Assembly (NCBI RefSeq): GCF_018492665.1
Contig: NZ_JAFVME010000015.1
Coordinates: 62,001 to 126,000, forward strand
From: Pedobacter sp. B4-66
GTDB taxonomy: Bacteria > Bacteroidota > Bacteroidia > Sphingobacteriales > Sphingobacteriaceae
Length of the DNA: 64,000 bases
Direction of reading: 5' to 3'
The translations under genes were made by a program, and so were the position numbers. The notes below the pieces were generated by a model. The model was not told the DNA's origin. It ran no database searches and saw only the letters and a list, made by a program, of their open reading frames with translations. Positions 1 through 9,516 of the stretch are shown in pieces (position 1 is the first letter of the stretch; the number at the start of each line of letters is the position of its first letter).

Positions 1-564
1 TGACAAGTCGGTTATACCGAATAGTTCCGGCTTCAATACGAAAACAAAACAAATGATCTGAAGTAAAACACTGCCGACATAACCATAAGCAAAGCCTTTA
101 GCACTAACTGCATCTTGATGCTCTACTGTCGCAATTTCGGGGAGGTAAGAGTTATTAAACAACACTCCTCCTATATATCCCATGGCTGCTATAGCAAAAC
201 AAATGATGCCAAGTTCCAAGGTATCCAGTTTAAAGAAGTACAATCCCATGCAAGCTACACCGCCTATATAGGTAAATATCTTCATAAAAATCTTCTTGTT
301 ACCTCGATAATCAGCTATAGATGAAAGGATAGGCAACGCCAAAGCCATTATCAAATAGGCTACAGAAAGCGCATAATTCGACAAGGCAGTATTGGTAAAA
401 GTTCTTCCAAAAAAAGAAACTTTATCACCATGTTCCTTTGTAGTAGTAATTATTGTATAATAAGTAGGAAAAATGGTAGAGGTAATTACTAAATTATATG
501 CTGAATTAGCCCAGTCAAAAAATGCCCAGGAGCGAATGACTTTTTTGTCGTTTTTTTGTTCCAT
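1..564 (-). CDS. MFS transporter, UMF1 (Atg22-like) family, partial
   Basis: The reading frame opens at an ATG (562-564) and stays open to the window edge, giving 188 N-terminal residues; the C-terminal part lies outside. The start MEQKNDKKVIRSWAFFDWAN carries the R-x-W-x-F-F-D-W-A-N signature of the UMF1/Atg22-like branch of the major facilitator superfamily. Several hydrophobic segments follow (around residues 60-80, 95-108, 115-135 and 160-180), which fits an inner-membrane carrier. A cytoplasmic-type basic loop, DYRGNKK, sits between the second and third segments, as in MFS loop 2-3. The substrate cannot be told from sequence. The next gene is 45 bases upstream on the same strand, so co-transcription with recQ and the lipoprotein gene is possible but unproven. 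Confidence 0.85.
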   Translation of the reverse strand, partial: MEQKNDKKVIRSWAFFDWANSAYNLVITSTIFPTYYTIITTTKEHGDKVSFFGRTFTNTALSNYALSVAYLIMALALPILSSIADYRGNKKIFMKIFTYIGGVACMGLYFFKLDTLELGIICFAIAAMGYIGGVLFNNSYLPEIATVEHQDAVSAKGFAYGYVGSVLLQIICFVFVLKPELFGITDLS

Positions 565-609
565 GTGTTAAATGAGACGGCTAAAGTAGCTAAAAAACAG
601 TATTCAGAG

Positions 610-1320
610 TTAATTTACTTTCTCCAATTTGGTAGCTCCTGATTTTTTCTCATCAACATTTTTAGGGTTCCCTTTGTAATATACCTCACTTGTACCCGAA
701 GTTTTAATTTTTAAATCGTTCAGTACATTTATATTAGCTTTCCCCATCCCATCTATTGTTATATCGTAAATACCTGCTACAAAATCGAATGCATGTACTG
801 AAGCTGTCCCTTTTGTTGTCAAATTATGTACACCTGCTTGCCCTGTTAAAGCAAGTTTGCCTATGCCATCAATTTTAGTGGTCAGTTTAGATGCACTCAA
901 ATCTAGCGTAACATCCGATGTACCTTCAAGTTTTAAATCTACATCAGTTGCATAAATACGGCCTTCGCCAACAACTTTAACACTCCCAACTGTATTCAGT
1001 TTCTTTAATTCACCTATCCCCGCACGAACAACAACTGAGTCCGATCCACAATACATTCCATCCTCCAATTTTACCCTAAGCTCTCCGCTACTCACGTCTG
1101 TTCTAACCATATTAATAATGTTCGAGTCTGCTTCGATCTTTACAGAATAAGAACTGTCCTGTGTCATCACCAATTTAATGGCTCCTGTAATTTTTATCTG
1201 ATCAAAATTCTTTACAACGGCATCTTTAACAACGTGCTTACCTGAATCCTGAATACATTCAGTAGAACATCCTGCCAAAAGAACAGGAATAGCAAGGGCA
1301 ATAGCGACAATTTTTCTCAT
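610..1320 (-). CDS. GIN-domain (DUF2807) lipoprotein
   Basis: This 236-residue protein starts with a lipoprotein signal (MRKIVAIALAIPVLLAGCS; lipobox LLAGC, lipidated Cys about residue 17). The rest is a repetitive beta-rich domain with recurring V-x-L-x-G/S-G-x-G/S strands, typical of the DUF2807 'head GIN' family, which is common in Bacteroidota and often called a putative adhesin; its function is unknown. An ATG 51 bases further upstream is in frame, but it would overlap recQ and place 17 residues before the signal peptide, so I chose 1320. With that start it lies 4 bases after the recQ stop and is probably co-transcribed with recQ. It is likely exported and anchored to a membrane. Confidence 0.8.
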   Translation of the reverse strand: MRKIVAIALAIPVLLAGCSTECIQDSGKHVVKDAVVKNFDQIKITGAIKLVMTQDSSYSVKIEADSNIINMVRTDVSSGELRVKLEDGMYCGSDSVVVRAGIGELKKLNTVGSVKVVGEGRIYATDVDLKLEGTSDVTLDLSASKLTTKIDGIGKLALTGQAGVHNLTTKGTASVHAFDFVAGIYDITIDGMGKANINVLNDLKIKTSGTSEVYYKGNPKNVDEKKSGATKLEKVN

Positions 1321-1324
1321 AGTA

Positions 1325-3217
1325 TTAAAGGTAATAATTTTTCCCATCTGTCTTAATTTTTCCGGCATCAAGCAATTCTCTTATCCGGTTTAGTTTTTCA
1401 TTTTCGGCGCCAACTTTTATGCCCGCTACCAATTCAGCTAAATCATGACTATTGCTCTGTAGCAAAGTAACAATCTCAAAATCTATCGTATCAGATAACT
1501 GATCCAGATCATCTGCCTTTTTCTCAGCAAGGCAGATATCACAAACTCCACATTTTTCAGAATCAGGTTCATCAAAATAAGTCAGCAACTGAACACTTCT
1601 GCATTCCGGTTTTCCGGCATAGGCCAAAACAGCATTTATCTGATCTGTCTGAATTTTCTTACGCAATTCAATATATTTTACATCAATATCTATATGTAGT
1701 AAATCAACTCTGGCACGTATATACTGTAGCTGTGGCTGATCTGTTTGAGGCAAATAAGACAAAATACCCTGATCCTGTAGGTTATTCAACAACCTCACCA
1801 CATCATTAAACGACATTCTTACTTTCTTAGCGATTTCTGCTTCCTGAATTTTCACATATTGATCAAAAGCCCCACCGTAAGATCTTAAAATGGCTTTAAT
1901 AAGTGGATCATAGCCGGCGTTTTCTATTTGAAAACGATAAACATCCTCATTACCAACTGTAAACAACACCCTCGATTGTAAAAAAACATTTTCCGACAAG
2001 GTGATATACCCATCGCGTTCTAAAAACTTCAATGCCGCAAGTGTTTTTATTACACCAACGTTAAACCGTTTGCAAAAGTCGGCAATATCAAAATTAAAGC
2101 TTAGGCCCTCGCCTGCCCCAAATGCCAATTGAAAATAGTTACCCAAATAATGATAGATCTTTTTAATCTCATCTAACGTAGGGAAGCTATTCGCATATTT
2201 GGCTTGCAAAGCCATCTGATCTGATTTATTAGACAACAAAACGCCATAAGATCGTCTCCCATCTCTTCCTGCCCTACCTGCCTCTTGATAATACGCTTCT
2301 AAGCTATCTGGCAAATCCAGGTGAACTACAAATCGAACGTCAGGCTTATCAATACCCATCCCAAAAGCATTGGTGGCAACCATTACACGGATTACGTTTT
2401 TCTTCCAATCCTCCTGTCGTTTAAAGCGCTCTTCTTTTTCAACTCCTGCATGATAAAAATCGGCAGCAATACCATTCCTTTTCAAAAACAACGCTATTTC
2501 AGAAGTTTCGCGCCTGTTACGCACATAAACCAGTCCACTGCCTTTTACATTTTTTACAATATCTATCAGTTTCCTGTGTTTATCTTCGTCATTTAAAACT
2601 ACATAGCTCAAGTTTTTACGTGCAAAACTCTGCACAAAAATCTTCGCATTTTTAAACTGTAATTTATCTACAATATCATTTCTTACAAACTGGGTAGCAG
2701 TGGCTGTTAAAGCTAAAACAGGAACCTTAGGATGAATCTCCCTGATTTCACTAACCAATAAATATGGTGGTCTGAAATCGTAACCCCATTGCGATACACA
2801 ATGTGCTTCATCAACCGCAATAAGGTTCACATTCATATAAGAAATCCTTTCCCTTACCAACTCAGAAAGTAAGCGCTCCGGCGAAAGATATAGAAATTTA
2901 ATATTGCCATAAATACAGTTATCCAAAAGGATATCAATTTCCCTTTTACCCATACCAGCATAAATGGCCACAGCATTAATGCCCTTTTCCTTTAAACCCT
3001 CTACCTGGTCCTTCATTAACGCTACCAAAGGAGAAACAACGATACATATTCCTTCCATTACCATCGCTGGTACCTGAAAGCAAAGCGATTTGCCTCCTCC
3101 TGTAGGTAATAATGCTAAGGTGTCATTTCCGTTTAAAACCGACCTGATAATTTCATCCTGCAAGGGCCTAAAACTGTCAAATCCCCAGTATCGTTTTAAT
3201 ATCTCTACTTCACTCAT
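1325..3217 (-). CDS. recQ: ATP-dependent DNA helicase RecQ
   Basis: This 630-residue superfamily 2 helicase unwinds DNA 3' to 5' in recombinational repair and fork maintenance. Visible motifs are Walker A (TGGGKS, residues 39-44), the DEAH box (136-139) followed by CVSQWGYDFRP, motif V/VI region ATNAFGMGIDKPDVRFV and the arginine-finger segment QEAGRAGRDG. A zinc-binding set lies near residues 540-565 (C-R-S ... C-G-V-C-D-I-C). After the zinc site only about 65 residues follow, with no convincing HRDC domain, so this is the shorter RecQ type; many Bacteroidota carry a second, longer one. It is divergent from the amidohydrolase gene and followed at 4 bases by the lipoprotein gene. Confidence 0.95.
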   Translation of the reverse strand: MSEVEILKRYWGFDSFRPLQDEIIRSVLNGNDTLALLPTGGGKSLCFQVPAMVMEGICIVVSPLVALMKDQVEGLKEKGINAVAIYAGMGKREIDILLDNCIYGNIKFLYLSPERLLSELVRERISYMNVNLIAVDEAHCVSQWGYDFRPPYLLVSEIREIHPKVPVLALTATATQFVRNDIVDKLQFKNAKIFVQSFARKNLSYVVLNDEDKHRKLIDIVKNVKGSGLVYVRNRRETSEIALFLKRNGIAADFYHAGVEKEERFKRQEDWKKNVIRVMVATNAFGMGIDKPDVRFVVHLDLPDSLEAYYQEAGRAGRDGRRSYGVLLSNKSDQMALQAKYANSFPTLDEIKKIYHYLGNYFQLAFGAGEGLSFNFDIADFCKRFNVGVIKTLAALKFLERDGYITLSENVFLQSRVLFTVGNEDVYRFQIENAGYDPLIKAILRSYGGAFDQYVKIQEAEIAKKVRMSFNDVVRLLNNLQDQGILSYLPQTDQPQLQYIRARVDLLHIDIDVKYIELRKKIQTDQINAVLAYAGKPECRSVQLLTYFDEPDSEKCGVCDICLAEKKADDLDQLSDTIDFEIVTLLQSNSHDLAELVAGIKVGAENEKLNRIRELLDAGKIKTDGKNYYL

Positions 3218-3231
3218 AAAAAGGTTAAGCC

Positions 3232-3239
3232 CAAAACTA
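3232..3239 (-). promoter_or_regulatory. Candidate recQ promoter, -7 element TAGTTTTG
   Basis: On the minus strand TAGTTTTG matches the Bacteroidota -7 consensus TAnnTTTG. The predicted start of transcription is near 3228, giving a leader of about ten bases before the recQ ATG. No clear TTG -33 element at the usual spacing was found, so this is a motif call only. Confidence 0.4.
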
Positions 3240-3290
3240 TAAAAATGAACTGATATTACTAAATTGCGGGCTCAATAACAGCCGCTGCTT

Positions 3291-6200
3291 ATGAAAACAT
3301 CATTACCTCTATTATGTTTCCTAACTATATTCCATTTCAGTTACGCCCAGGAAAAAAAATGGGACATTGAAAAATATCAGGGTCCGACTAAAACGTTTAA
3401 CATTAGTACAGATGAGGGAACCTGGATGAATTTAGATGTAAGCGCCGATGGTAAAGACATTGTTTTTGATCTTTTAGGTGATATTTATACCATTCCTGTT
3501 GCAGGTGGTACGGCAACATTATTAAGCGGAGGGATTGCCTGGGAGGTACAACCTCGTTTTAGTCCGAACGGCAAATACATATCTTTTACCAGTGATAAAA
3601 ACGGAGCTGACAACATCTGGATTATGAATCGCGATGGTTCTAATAAAAGACAGGTTACCAAAGAAACATTCAGACTGCTAAACAATGCTACTTGGATGCC
3701 TAACAGTGAATATCTGATTGCCCGCAAACACTTTACAGGAAGCCGCTCTTTAGGTGCCGGAGAAATGTGGATGTATAGTATATATGGCGGCGAAGGCGTA
3801 CAACTAACCCAAAGGAAAAATGACCAGCAAGATGCCGGTGAACCTAATGTATCGCCTGATGGCAGATATTTATATTTTAGTGAAGATGTATCTCCAGGTC
3901 CCAATTTTGAGTATAGCAAAGATCCAAATGGGGTAATTTACGCCATCCGTCAGCTAGATTTAACTACCGGAAAATTAACTGATCTGATAGAGCAACCGGG
4001 AGGTTCTGCTCGTCCGCAAATATCACCTGATGGAAAAATGATGGCTTATGTAAAACGCGTCAGACTAAAATCGGTACTCATTGTACAGAATATTAAATCA
4101 GGCGAAGAGTGGACGTTAACTGAAGATTTAACGCATGACCAACAAGAAACATGGGCCATATTTGGCGTTTATCCAAACTTTGCATGGACACCAGATGCTA
4201 AAAATATCATTTTCTATTCTAAAGGAAAAATCAGAAAGATTGAGCTAAGTTCATTGGTCATTTCTGATATCCCTTTTAAAGTAACCAGCACACAAACTAT
4301 ACAGGAGTCGCTGCATTTCCCAAAACAGGTTTTTAGCGCCGAGTTCACTTCAAAAATGATCAGGCAGTTAACTACCTCTCCCGATGGTAAGTTTGTAGTT
4401 TTTAATGCTGCAGGTTTTTTATACAAAAAGGAACTTCCAAACGGTACACCTGAAAGAGTTACCAATGGTATTGATTTTGAATTTGAACCAGACATTAGTC
4501 CGGACGGAAAATCTGTAATTTACACCACCTGGAGCGATGAATTTAAGGGAGCAATTAAAAAAGCCGACTTAAAATCAGGCAAAACAGTACCTCTAACAGA
4601 AGAAAAAGGTTTTTATTACTCTCCAACTTACTCTACCAAGGGGGACAAAATTGTATACCGCAAAGGTGTAGGAAACGACGTTTTAGGCTATGCATACGGC
4701 CGTGGAACGGGTATTTTTACTATGACAGCAGATGGCGCCGGAAAAACACTGGTATCTGAAAGTGGCATAAAACCTCAATTTAATAAAGATGATAGCCGTA
4801 TCTTTTTTCAAGGCTATGAGAATGGCAAAAAAGCTTTTAAAAGTGTCGACTTAAATGGAGGCAAACCACTTACACATTATACCTCGACATATGTTACACA
4901 ATTTTGTCCTAGTCCAGATGGAAAATGGATGGCTTTTACTGAATTGTTTAACGCATACATTACCCCAATGGTTACTACAGGTGCACCCTTAGACCTTTCA
5001 TCAACAAACAAAGCCATTCCGCTAACCAGGGTAACAAAAGATGCAGGTACTTATTTACATTGGAGTAATGATGGCAGCAAACTGCTATGGACATTGGGTG
5101 AGCAGTATTTTAGTCGCGAAATTAAAAACACCTTTACCTTTATAGAAGGTGCACCACAGACTATTCCGCCACCTGATTCAACAGGTATATCTATTGGTTT
5201 ACGTGTTAAAACTGATATTCCTGATGGCATAACGGCTTTAAAAGGTGCCCGAATAATTTCTATGAAAGGCGATGAAGTAATTGAAGAAGGAACAATTATA
5301 ATAGATCACAATAAAATTGCAGCGGTAGGTAAAGCTAGTGAAGTAAGCATACCTGATGGCGCCAAGGTGATTGATGTAACCGGAAAAACCATAATGCCAG
5401 GCATAATAGATGTACACGCACATTTACGTACTAGTCCTGACGGCATTAGTCCACAACAGGATTGGTCATATCTGGCCAACCTTGCTTTTGGCGTAACTAC
5501 TTCACACGATCCATCAAGCAACACTGAAATGGTATTCAGTCAGTCAGAAATGATCAGGTCAGGCCGTATGGTTGGTCCAAGATTATACTCTACCGGATCT
5601 ATACTATACGGTGCAGATGGAGATTTCAAAGTGGTAATTAATAGTTTAGATGATGCTCTATCTAATCTTAGAAGATTAAAAGCAGTAGGCGCTTTCTCTG
5701 TAAAATCTTACAATCAGCCACGTCGCGATCAGCGTCAACAGATTTTAGAAGCTGCCCGTCAGTTAAAAATGGAAGTAGTACCTGAGGGAGGCTCAACCTT
5801 TTTTACTAACATGAACATGATTTCTGATGGTCATACAGGTATCGAACACAGCATTCCGGTTGCTCCGGTTTATAAAGATGTAATTTCATTTTGGAACAAT
5901 ACAAAAGTAGCTTACACGCCTACTCTAATTGTAAGTTACGGTAGCCAATGGGGCGAAAATTATTGGTACGACAGAACCAACGTATGGGAAAATGAAAGGT
6001 TAATGGCATTTACTCCCCGCCCTATTATTGATTCGCGCTCTAGAAGAAGAACTACTTCAGAATATGGAGATTACGGACACATTGAGGTATCGAAAGCAGT
6101 TAAACAAATAGCTGATGGTGGCACTAAAGTAAACTTAGGGGCTCACGGACAAATACAAGGTTTGGGAGCGCATTGGGAGCTTTGGATGCTGGTACAAGGC

Positions 6201-6530
6201 GGCATGACTCCTTTGCAAGCCATCAGATCGGCTACCGTTAATGGTTCATTATACCTAGGCATGAATAAAGAACTTGGCTCTCTGGAAAACGGCAAACTTG
6301 CCGACCTGGTAATTATGGACGCTAATCCATTGGATGACATCAGAAATTCTGAGAAGATTAAATATGTAATGATAAATGGTCGTCTTTATGATAGTTTATC
6401 TATGAACGAGATTGGTGGCCGCGAGAAATTACGTGGTAAACTGTGGTTTGAGATGGGCAAAGGAATGGTTTATAGCTTCCCAACCGGAAACGCTGAAACC
6501 TGGACTTTCACCACTCCAAATTGCGAGTAA
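3291..6530 (+). CDS. Secreted PD40 beta-propeller/amidohydrolase fusion protein
   Basis: This 1079-residue protein has an N-terminal signal peptide (MKTSLPLLCFLTIFHFSYAQ). Residues about 40-620 carry repeated S-P-D/N-G-K blades of the TolB/PD40 propeller type (NVSPDGRYLYF, QISPDGKMMAYV, DISPDGKSVIYT, SPDGKWMAFT). Residues about 680-1060 form an amidohydrolase-superfamily domain, with the metal-binding H-x-H in GIIDVHAHLRT, later histidines in DGHTGIEHS and LGAHGQIQGLGAHWE, and the C-terminal GKLADLVIMDANPL strand. Such fusions are common in Bacteroidota and are usually annotated as periplasmic amidohydrolases; the substrate is unknown. The gene stands alone, divergent from recQ and convergent with the flavoprotein gene across a strong hairpin. 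Confidence 0.88.
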   Translation: MKTSLPLLCFLTIFHFSYAQEKKWDIEKYQGPTKTFNISTDEGTWMNLDVSADGKDIVFDLLGDIYTIPVAGGTATLLSGGIAWEVQPRFSPNGKYISFTSDKNGADNIWIMNRDGSNKRQVTKETFRLLNNATWMPNSEYLIARKHFTGSRSLGAGEMWMYSIYGGEGVQLTQRKNDQQDAGEPNVSPDGRYLYFSEDVSPGPNFEYSKDPNGVIYAIRQLDLTTGKLTDLIEQPGGSARPQISPDGKMMAYVKRVRLKSVLIVQNIKSGEEWTLTEDLTHDQQETWAIFGVYPNFAWTPDAKNIIFYSKGKIRKIELSSLVISDIPFKVTSTQTIQESLHFPKQVFSAEFTSKMIRQLTTSPDGKFVVFNAAGFLYKKELPNGTPERVTNGIDFEFEPDISPDGKSVIYTTWSDEFKGAIKKADLKSGKTVPLTEEKGFYYSPTYSTKGDKIVYRKGVGNDVLGYAYGRGTGIFTMTADGAGKTLVSESGIKPQFNKDDSRIFFQGYENGKKAFKSVDLNGGKPLTHYTSTYVTQFCPSPDGKWMAFTELFNAYITPMVTTGAPLDLSSTNKAIPLTRVTKDAGTYLHWSNDGSKLLWTLGEQYFSREIKNTFTFIEGAPQTIPPPDSTGISIGLRVKTDIPDGITALKGARIISMKGDEVIEEGTIIIDHNKIAAVGKASEVSIPDGAKVIDVTGKTIMPGIIDVHAHLRTSPDGISPQQDWSYLANLAFGVTTSHDPSSNTEMVFSQSEMIRSGRMVGPRLYSTGSILYGADGDFKVVINSLDDALSNLRRLKAVGAFSVKSYNQPRRDQRQQILEAARQLKMEVVPEGGSTFFTNMNMISDGHTGIEHSIPVAPVYKDVISFWNNTKVAYTPTLIVSYGSQWGENYWYDRTNVWENERLMAFTPRPIIDSRSRRRTTSEYGDYGHIEVSKAVKQIADGGTKVNLGAHGQIQGLGAHWELWMLVQGGMTPLQAIRSATVNGSLYLGMNKELGSLENGKLADLVIMDANPLDDIRNSEKIKYVMINGRLYDSLSMNEIGGREKLRGKLWFEMGKGMVYSFPTGNAETWTFTTPNCE

Positions 6531-6539
6531 ATGTTCTTT

Positions 6540-6572
6540 GCGTTGTTAGGACCTAATAGGCCCTAACAACGC
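6540..6572. terminator. Bidirectional terminator-like hairpin
   Basis: GCGTTGTTAGG (6540-6550) is the exact reverse complement of CCTAACAACGC (6562-6572), an 11-bp stem with an 11-base loop. It lies between two convergent genes and ends one base before the stop of the minus-strand flavoprotein gene. There is no long T-run, so intrinsic termination strength is uncertain. Confidence 0.6.
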
Positions 6573-6573
6573 T

Positions 6574-7767
6574 CTACAAATTCTGGGCAATCACAAATCC
6601 GTTTGCCCAAGCCCATTGAAAGTTATAGCCACCAAGCCAGCCGGTTACATCTACACATTCGCCCCCGAAATACAAACCGGCTATATTTTTGCATTCCAAT
6701 GTTTTAGAGGAAAGCTCATTGGTGTCAATACCACCCCTCATTACCTCGGCTTTATCGTAGCCCTTATCTCCGGCAGGTTTTACCTTAAATAGATGTATGG
6801 TTTTATGGATAAGTTCTAATTCTACTTTAGTTAATGATGCTACCTGCTTTTCTATTGGTAAAAATTTACTCATTGCATCAGTAAGTTTTTTAGGGTAAAA
6901 CCTATTAAATACGGTAGAAAGCAGAGATTTTCCATTCATCTTTCTTTCTTCTTCAATAAGGCGTGTAATATCTTTACCTGGCAGCAAATCAATATTAATC
7001 TCTTCACCCCTTCTCCAATAAGAAGAAATCTGCAAAATAGCTGGGCCACTTAAACCCCAATGGGTAAACAAAATATTCTCTTCGAAAGCTATACGATGAT
7101 TGCTTACTTCGCAAAAAACGCTGTTTCCTGATAGTTGAGCATACCAATCTTCGTCCTTACCGGTAATGGTTAAGGGAACCAAAGCAGGTCCGGTTTCAAT
7201 AATATTTAAGCCATGTTTTCTGGCAAAACGAAGTGCGAAATCTGTGGCTCCCATTTTGTGTATTGGCAATCCACCTGTAGCTACTACCAGCTTTGGAGCT
7301 TTTAGAGTGCGCTGCTTCCCTCCTTTTTCGTATTTTATTTCAAAAGAACTATCGTTAATAATTTCAATTTCCGATACCTGTGCATTGCAAATAATCTGCT
7401 GTTCAAAATCGGCACATATTGTAGTAAATACTTCTACAATATCTTTCGCGTTTTTGCCGTCCGGAAAAAGTTGACCTAAAGTTTTTTCTTTTCCTGTGAT
7501 ACCATAAGTTTCAAAAAAACTGACGGTATCTTCAACTGTCCACTGTGTAAATGCCGATTTACTGAAATGTTTATTGTTAGATATAAACTGTTCATCACTG
7601 GCAAACAGGTTGGTATAGTTACACCTACCGCCACCAGAGATCAGGATTTTAGCCCCCGGTTTATCGCTTTTTTCTAGTAGGATAACCTTTTTTCCGAGGT
7701 ATCCTGCCTGTACTGCACACATCAAACCACAAGCTCCGGCTCCAATAATTATAGCATCTGCATCCAT
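6574..7767 (-). CDS. NAD(P)/FAD-dependent oxidoreductase, HI0933/YhiN family
   Basis: This 397-residue flavoprotein starts with a dinucleotide-binding site (AIIIGAGACGLMCAVQAGYLGKKV) and the conserved ISGGGRCNYTN segment. The C-terminal signature is VTGWLGGYNFQWAWANGFV, where FAD contacts are expected. The family (YhiN/HI0933, also called aminoacetone oxidase-like) has no firmly established physiological reaction. I placed the start at the ATG of MDADAIIIGAG; upstream in-frame starts at 7806 and 7830 would put about 20 non-conserved residues before the Rossmann fold, and the latter would overlap purK. It is divergent from purK. Confidence 0.85.
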   Translation of the reverse strand: MDADAIIIGAGACGLMCAVQAGYLGKKVILLEKSDKPGAKILISGGGRCNYTNLFASDEQFISNNKHFSKSAFTQWTVEDTVSFFETYGITGKEKTLGQLFPDGKNAKDIVEVFTTICADFEQQIICNAQVSEIEIINDSSFEIKYEKGGKQRTLKAPKLVVATGGLPIHKMGATDFALRFARKHGLNIIETGPALVPLTITGKDEDWYAQLSGNSVFCEVSNHRIAFEENILFTHWGLSGPAILQISSYWRRGEEINIDLLPGKDITRLIEEERKMNGKSLLSTVFNRFYPKKLTDAMSKFLPIEKQVASLTKVELELIHKTIHLFKVKPAGDKGYDKAEVMRGGIDTNELSSKTLECKNIAGLYFGGECVDVTGWLGGYNFQWAWANGFVIAQNL

Positions 7768-7784
7768 CAATCCGTTTATATTGT

Positions 7785-7792
7785 TATTTTTG
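7785..7792 (+). promoter_or_regulatory. Candidate purK promoter, -7 element TATTTTTG
   Basis: TATTTTTG matches TAnnTTTG exactly and lies 31 bases before the purK ATG. The predicted transcript would have a leader of roughly 27 bases. It also argues for the shorter start of the divergent flavoprotein gene. No -33 element is obvious. Confidence 0.45.
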
Positions 7793-7823
7793 TGCAAAAT
7801 AAGCATAACTTTTTCATATTGAT

Positions 7824-8963
7824 ATGGCAAAACAGATAAGTGATTTAAAATTGGGCATACTTGGAGGCGGACAATTAGGTAGAATGCTGATACAAGAGGC
7901 TATCAATTATAACTTAACCACTTTAATTTTAGATCCCGACAACGACGCACCTTGTAAACATATAGCAAACTACTTTGAGTGTGGCTCAATTACTGATTTC
8001 GATACCGTTTATAATTTTGGAAAGAAAGCCGACATCATTACTATTGAAATAGAAAAAGTAAATATAGAGGCCCTTGAACAGTTAGAAAAAGAAGGAAAAC
8101 ATGTTTACCCACAATCGAGGGTAATTCGTTTAATTCAAGATAAAGGTGTTCAAAAACAGTTTTTTAAAGAAAATGATATCCCTACTGCTCCGTTTCAACT
8201 GGTAAACAGTAAGGAGGAAATGTTGAACAGCAACATTCCTTTCCCTTATATGCTTAAACAGCGCAAGGATGGTTACGACGGCAAAGGGGTAATGAAAATC
8301 AACAATGCGGCTGATGTTGAAAATGCATTTGATGGTCCTTGTTTAATTGAAGAACTTGTAGATTTCGAGAAAGAAATTGCGGTGATTGTGGCAAGAAACC
8401 CTAATGGAGATATGAAAACCTTCCCTATGGTTGAAATGGAGTTCAATGCAGAGGCAAATCTGGTTGAGTTCCTTATTTCTCCTTCTACTTATCCTGAAGC
8501 TGTTCAGGAAAGAGCTGAAATTATTGCTAAAAGCATTGCTTCATCACTAAATATTACCGGAATATTAGCGGTCGAAATGTTCATTACCAGAGATGGTAAC
8601 ATTTTAGTAAATGAATTGGCTCCTCGTCCTCACAATAGTGGTCATCAAACCATTGAAGGTAATTATGTTTCTCAATTTGAGCAGCATTTAAGGGCTATCT
8701 TTAACCTGCCTTTAGGTGATACCCGTTCAATAAACAACGCGGTAATGATTAACCTACTTGGTGAAAAAAATCATAATGGGGTAGCAAAATACCATGGTTT
8801 AGAAAAAATCATGGCGATTGACGGTGTATATGTACATTTGTACGGGAAAAAATATACCAAGCCTTTCCGCAAAATGGGTCACATTACTGTTGTTGACCAA
8901 AACCGCGAAAGTGCAATAGAAAAAGCAAATTATATTAAACATACATTAAAAGTTATTTCCTAA
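7824..8963 (+). CDS. purK: 5-(carboxyamino)imidazole ribonucleotide synthase PurK
   Basis: PurK carboxylates AIR to N5-CAIR using ATP and bicarbonate, a step of de novo purine synthesis. The 379-residue protein has the family opening KLGILGGGQLGRMLIQEA and the ATP-grasp fold, including KQRKDGYDGKGV and the metal/ATP-binding region NELAPRPHNSGHQTIEG. Length is normal for PurK. Its stop codon overlaps the purE start by one base (TAATG), so translation of the pair is probably coupled. The distant purC gene of the same pathway is at 56.7 kb in this window. Confidence 0.96.
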   Translation: MAKQISDLKLGILGGGQLGRMLIQEAINYNLTTLILDPDNDAPCKHIANYFECGSITDFDTVYNFGKKADIITIEIEKVNIEALEQLEKEGKHVYPQSRVIRLIQDKGVQKQFFKENDIPTAPFQLVNSKEEMLNSNIPFPYMLKQRKDGYDGKGVMKINNAADVENAFDGPCLIEELVDFEKEIAVIVARNPNGDMKTFPMVEMEFNAEANLVEFLISPSTYPEAVQERAEIIAKSIASSLNITGILAVEMFITRDGNILVNELAPRPHNSGHQTIEGNYVSQFEQHLRAIFNLPLGDTRSINNAVMINLLGEKNHNGVAKYHGLEKIMAIDGVYVHLYGKKYTKPFRKMGHITVVDQNRESAIEKANYIKHTLKVIS

Positions 8964-9445
8964 TGAGCGTACAAGTTGGCATTATAATGGGCAGCAAATC
9001 TGATCTTCATATTATGAAGGACGCTGCTGATGTTTTTAAAGAATTCGGTGTAGAATTCGAAATGACAGTTGTTTCTGCTCACCGTACTCCTGAAAGGATG
9101 TTTGATTATGCAAAGCAGGCTGCTGATCGTGGTTTAAAAGTAATTATCGCAGGTGCAGGCGGCGCAGCACACTTACCTGGAATGGTAGCTTCAATTACTG
9201 TCCTACCGGTAATCGGAGTTCCTGTAAAATCTTCAAACTCTATTGACGGATGGGACTCGATCCTTTCAATTTTACAAATGCCTAACGGTATTCCTGTTGC
9301 TACTGTTGCTCTTAATGCGGCAAAAAATGCAGGTTTACTTGCTGTTCAGATACTTTCAACAGCTGATGCAAGTCTTGCTGTAAAAATGCAAGCTTACAAA
9401 GACGAGCTTAGAAAGAAAGTTGAAGAAAGCGCTTTGGAGATGTAG
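8963..9445 (+). CDS. purE: N5-carboxyaminoimidazole ribonucleotide mutase PurE
   Basis: PurE (class I) rearranges N5-CAIR to CAIR directly after PurK in purine synthesis. The 160-residue protein contains the phosphate-binding MGSKSDL segment, the conserved SAHRTPERM motif with the catalytic His, and AGAGGAAHLPGMVAS. Presence of PurK next door supports the class I (bacterial mutase) assignment. The start overlaps the purK stop by one base. The operon ends at the long repeat-type hairpin that begins 11 bases downstream. Confidence 0.96.
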   Translation: MSVQVGIIMGSKSDLHIMKDAADVFKEFGVEFEMTVVSAHRTPERMFDYAKQAADRGLKVIIAGAGGAAHLPGMVASITVLPVIGVPVKSSNSIDGWDSILSILQMPNGIPVATVALNAAKNAGLLAVQILSTADASLAVKMQAYKDELRKKVEESALEM

Positions 9446-9456
9446 AGGAGTATTTG

Positions 9457-9516
9457 GATTTTAGTATTTAGACATTGATAGTTTAGCAACATGTCTAAAT
9501 ACTAAGTTCTAAAATC
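9457..9516. repeat. Long imperfect hairpin with CTAAATACTAAG-type repeat
   Basis: TTAGTATTTAGACAT (9461-9475) and ATGTCTAAATACTAA (9491-9505) are perfect 15-bp inverted copies, flanked by GATTTTAG (9457-9464) and CTAAAATC (9509-9516). The loop is 15 bases. It lies between convergent purE and yqgE and can act as a terminator in both directions. The right arm ATGTCTAAATACTAAGT recurs identically at 57810-57826, so it belongs to a dispersed repeat family. Confidence 0.8.

Noticed and set aside
115..324. 69-codon plus-strand ORF at the left edge
   Set aside because: It is antisense to the MFS transporter frame, which is open through the whole region and has clear family motifs.
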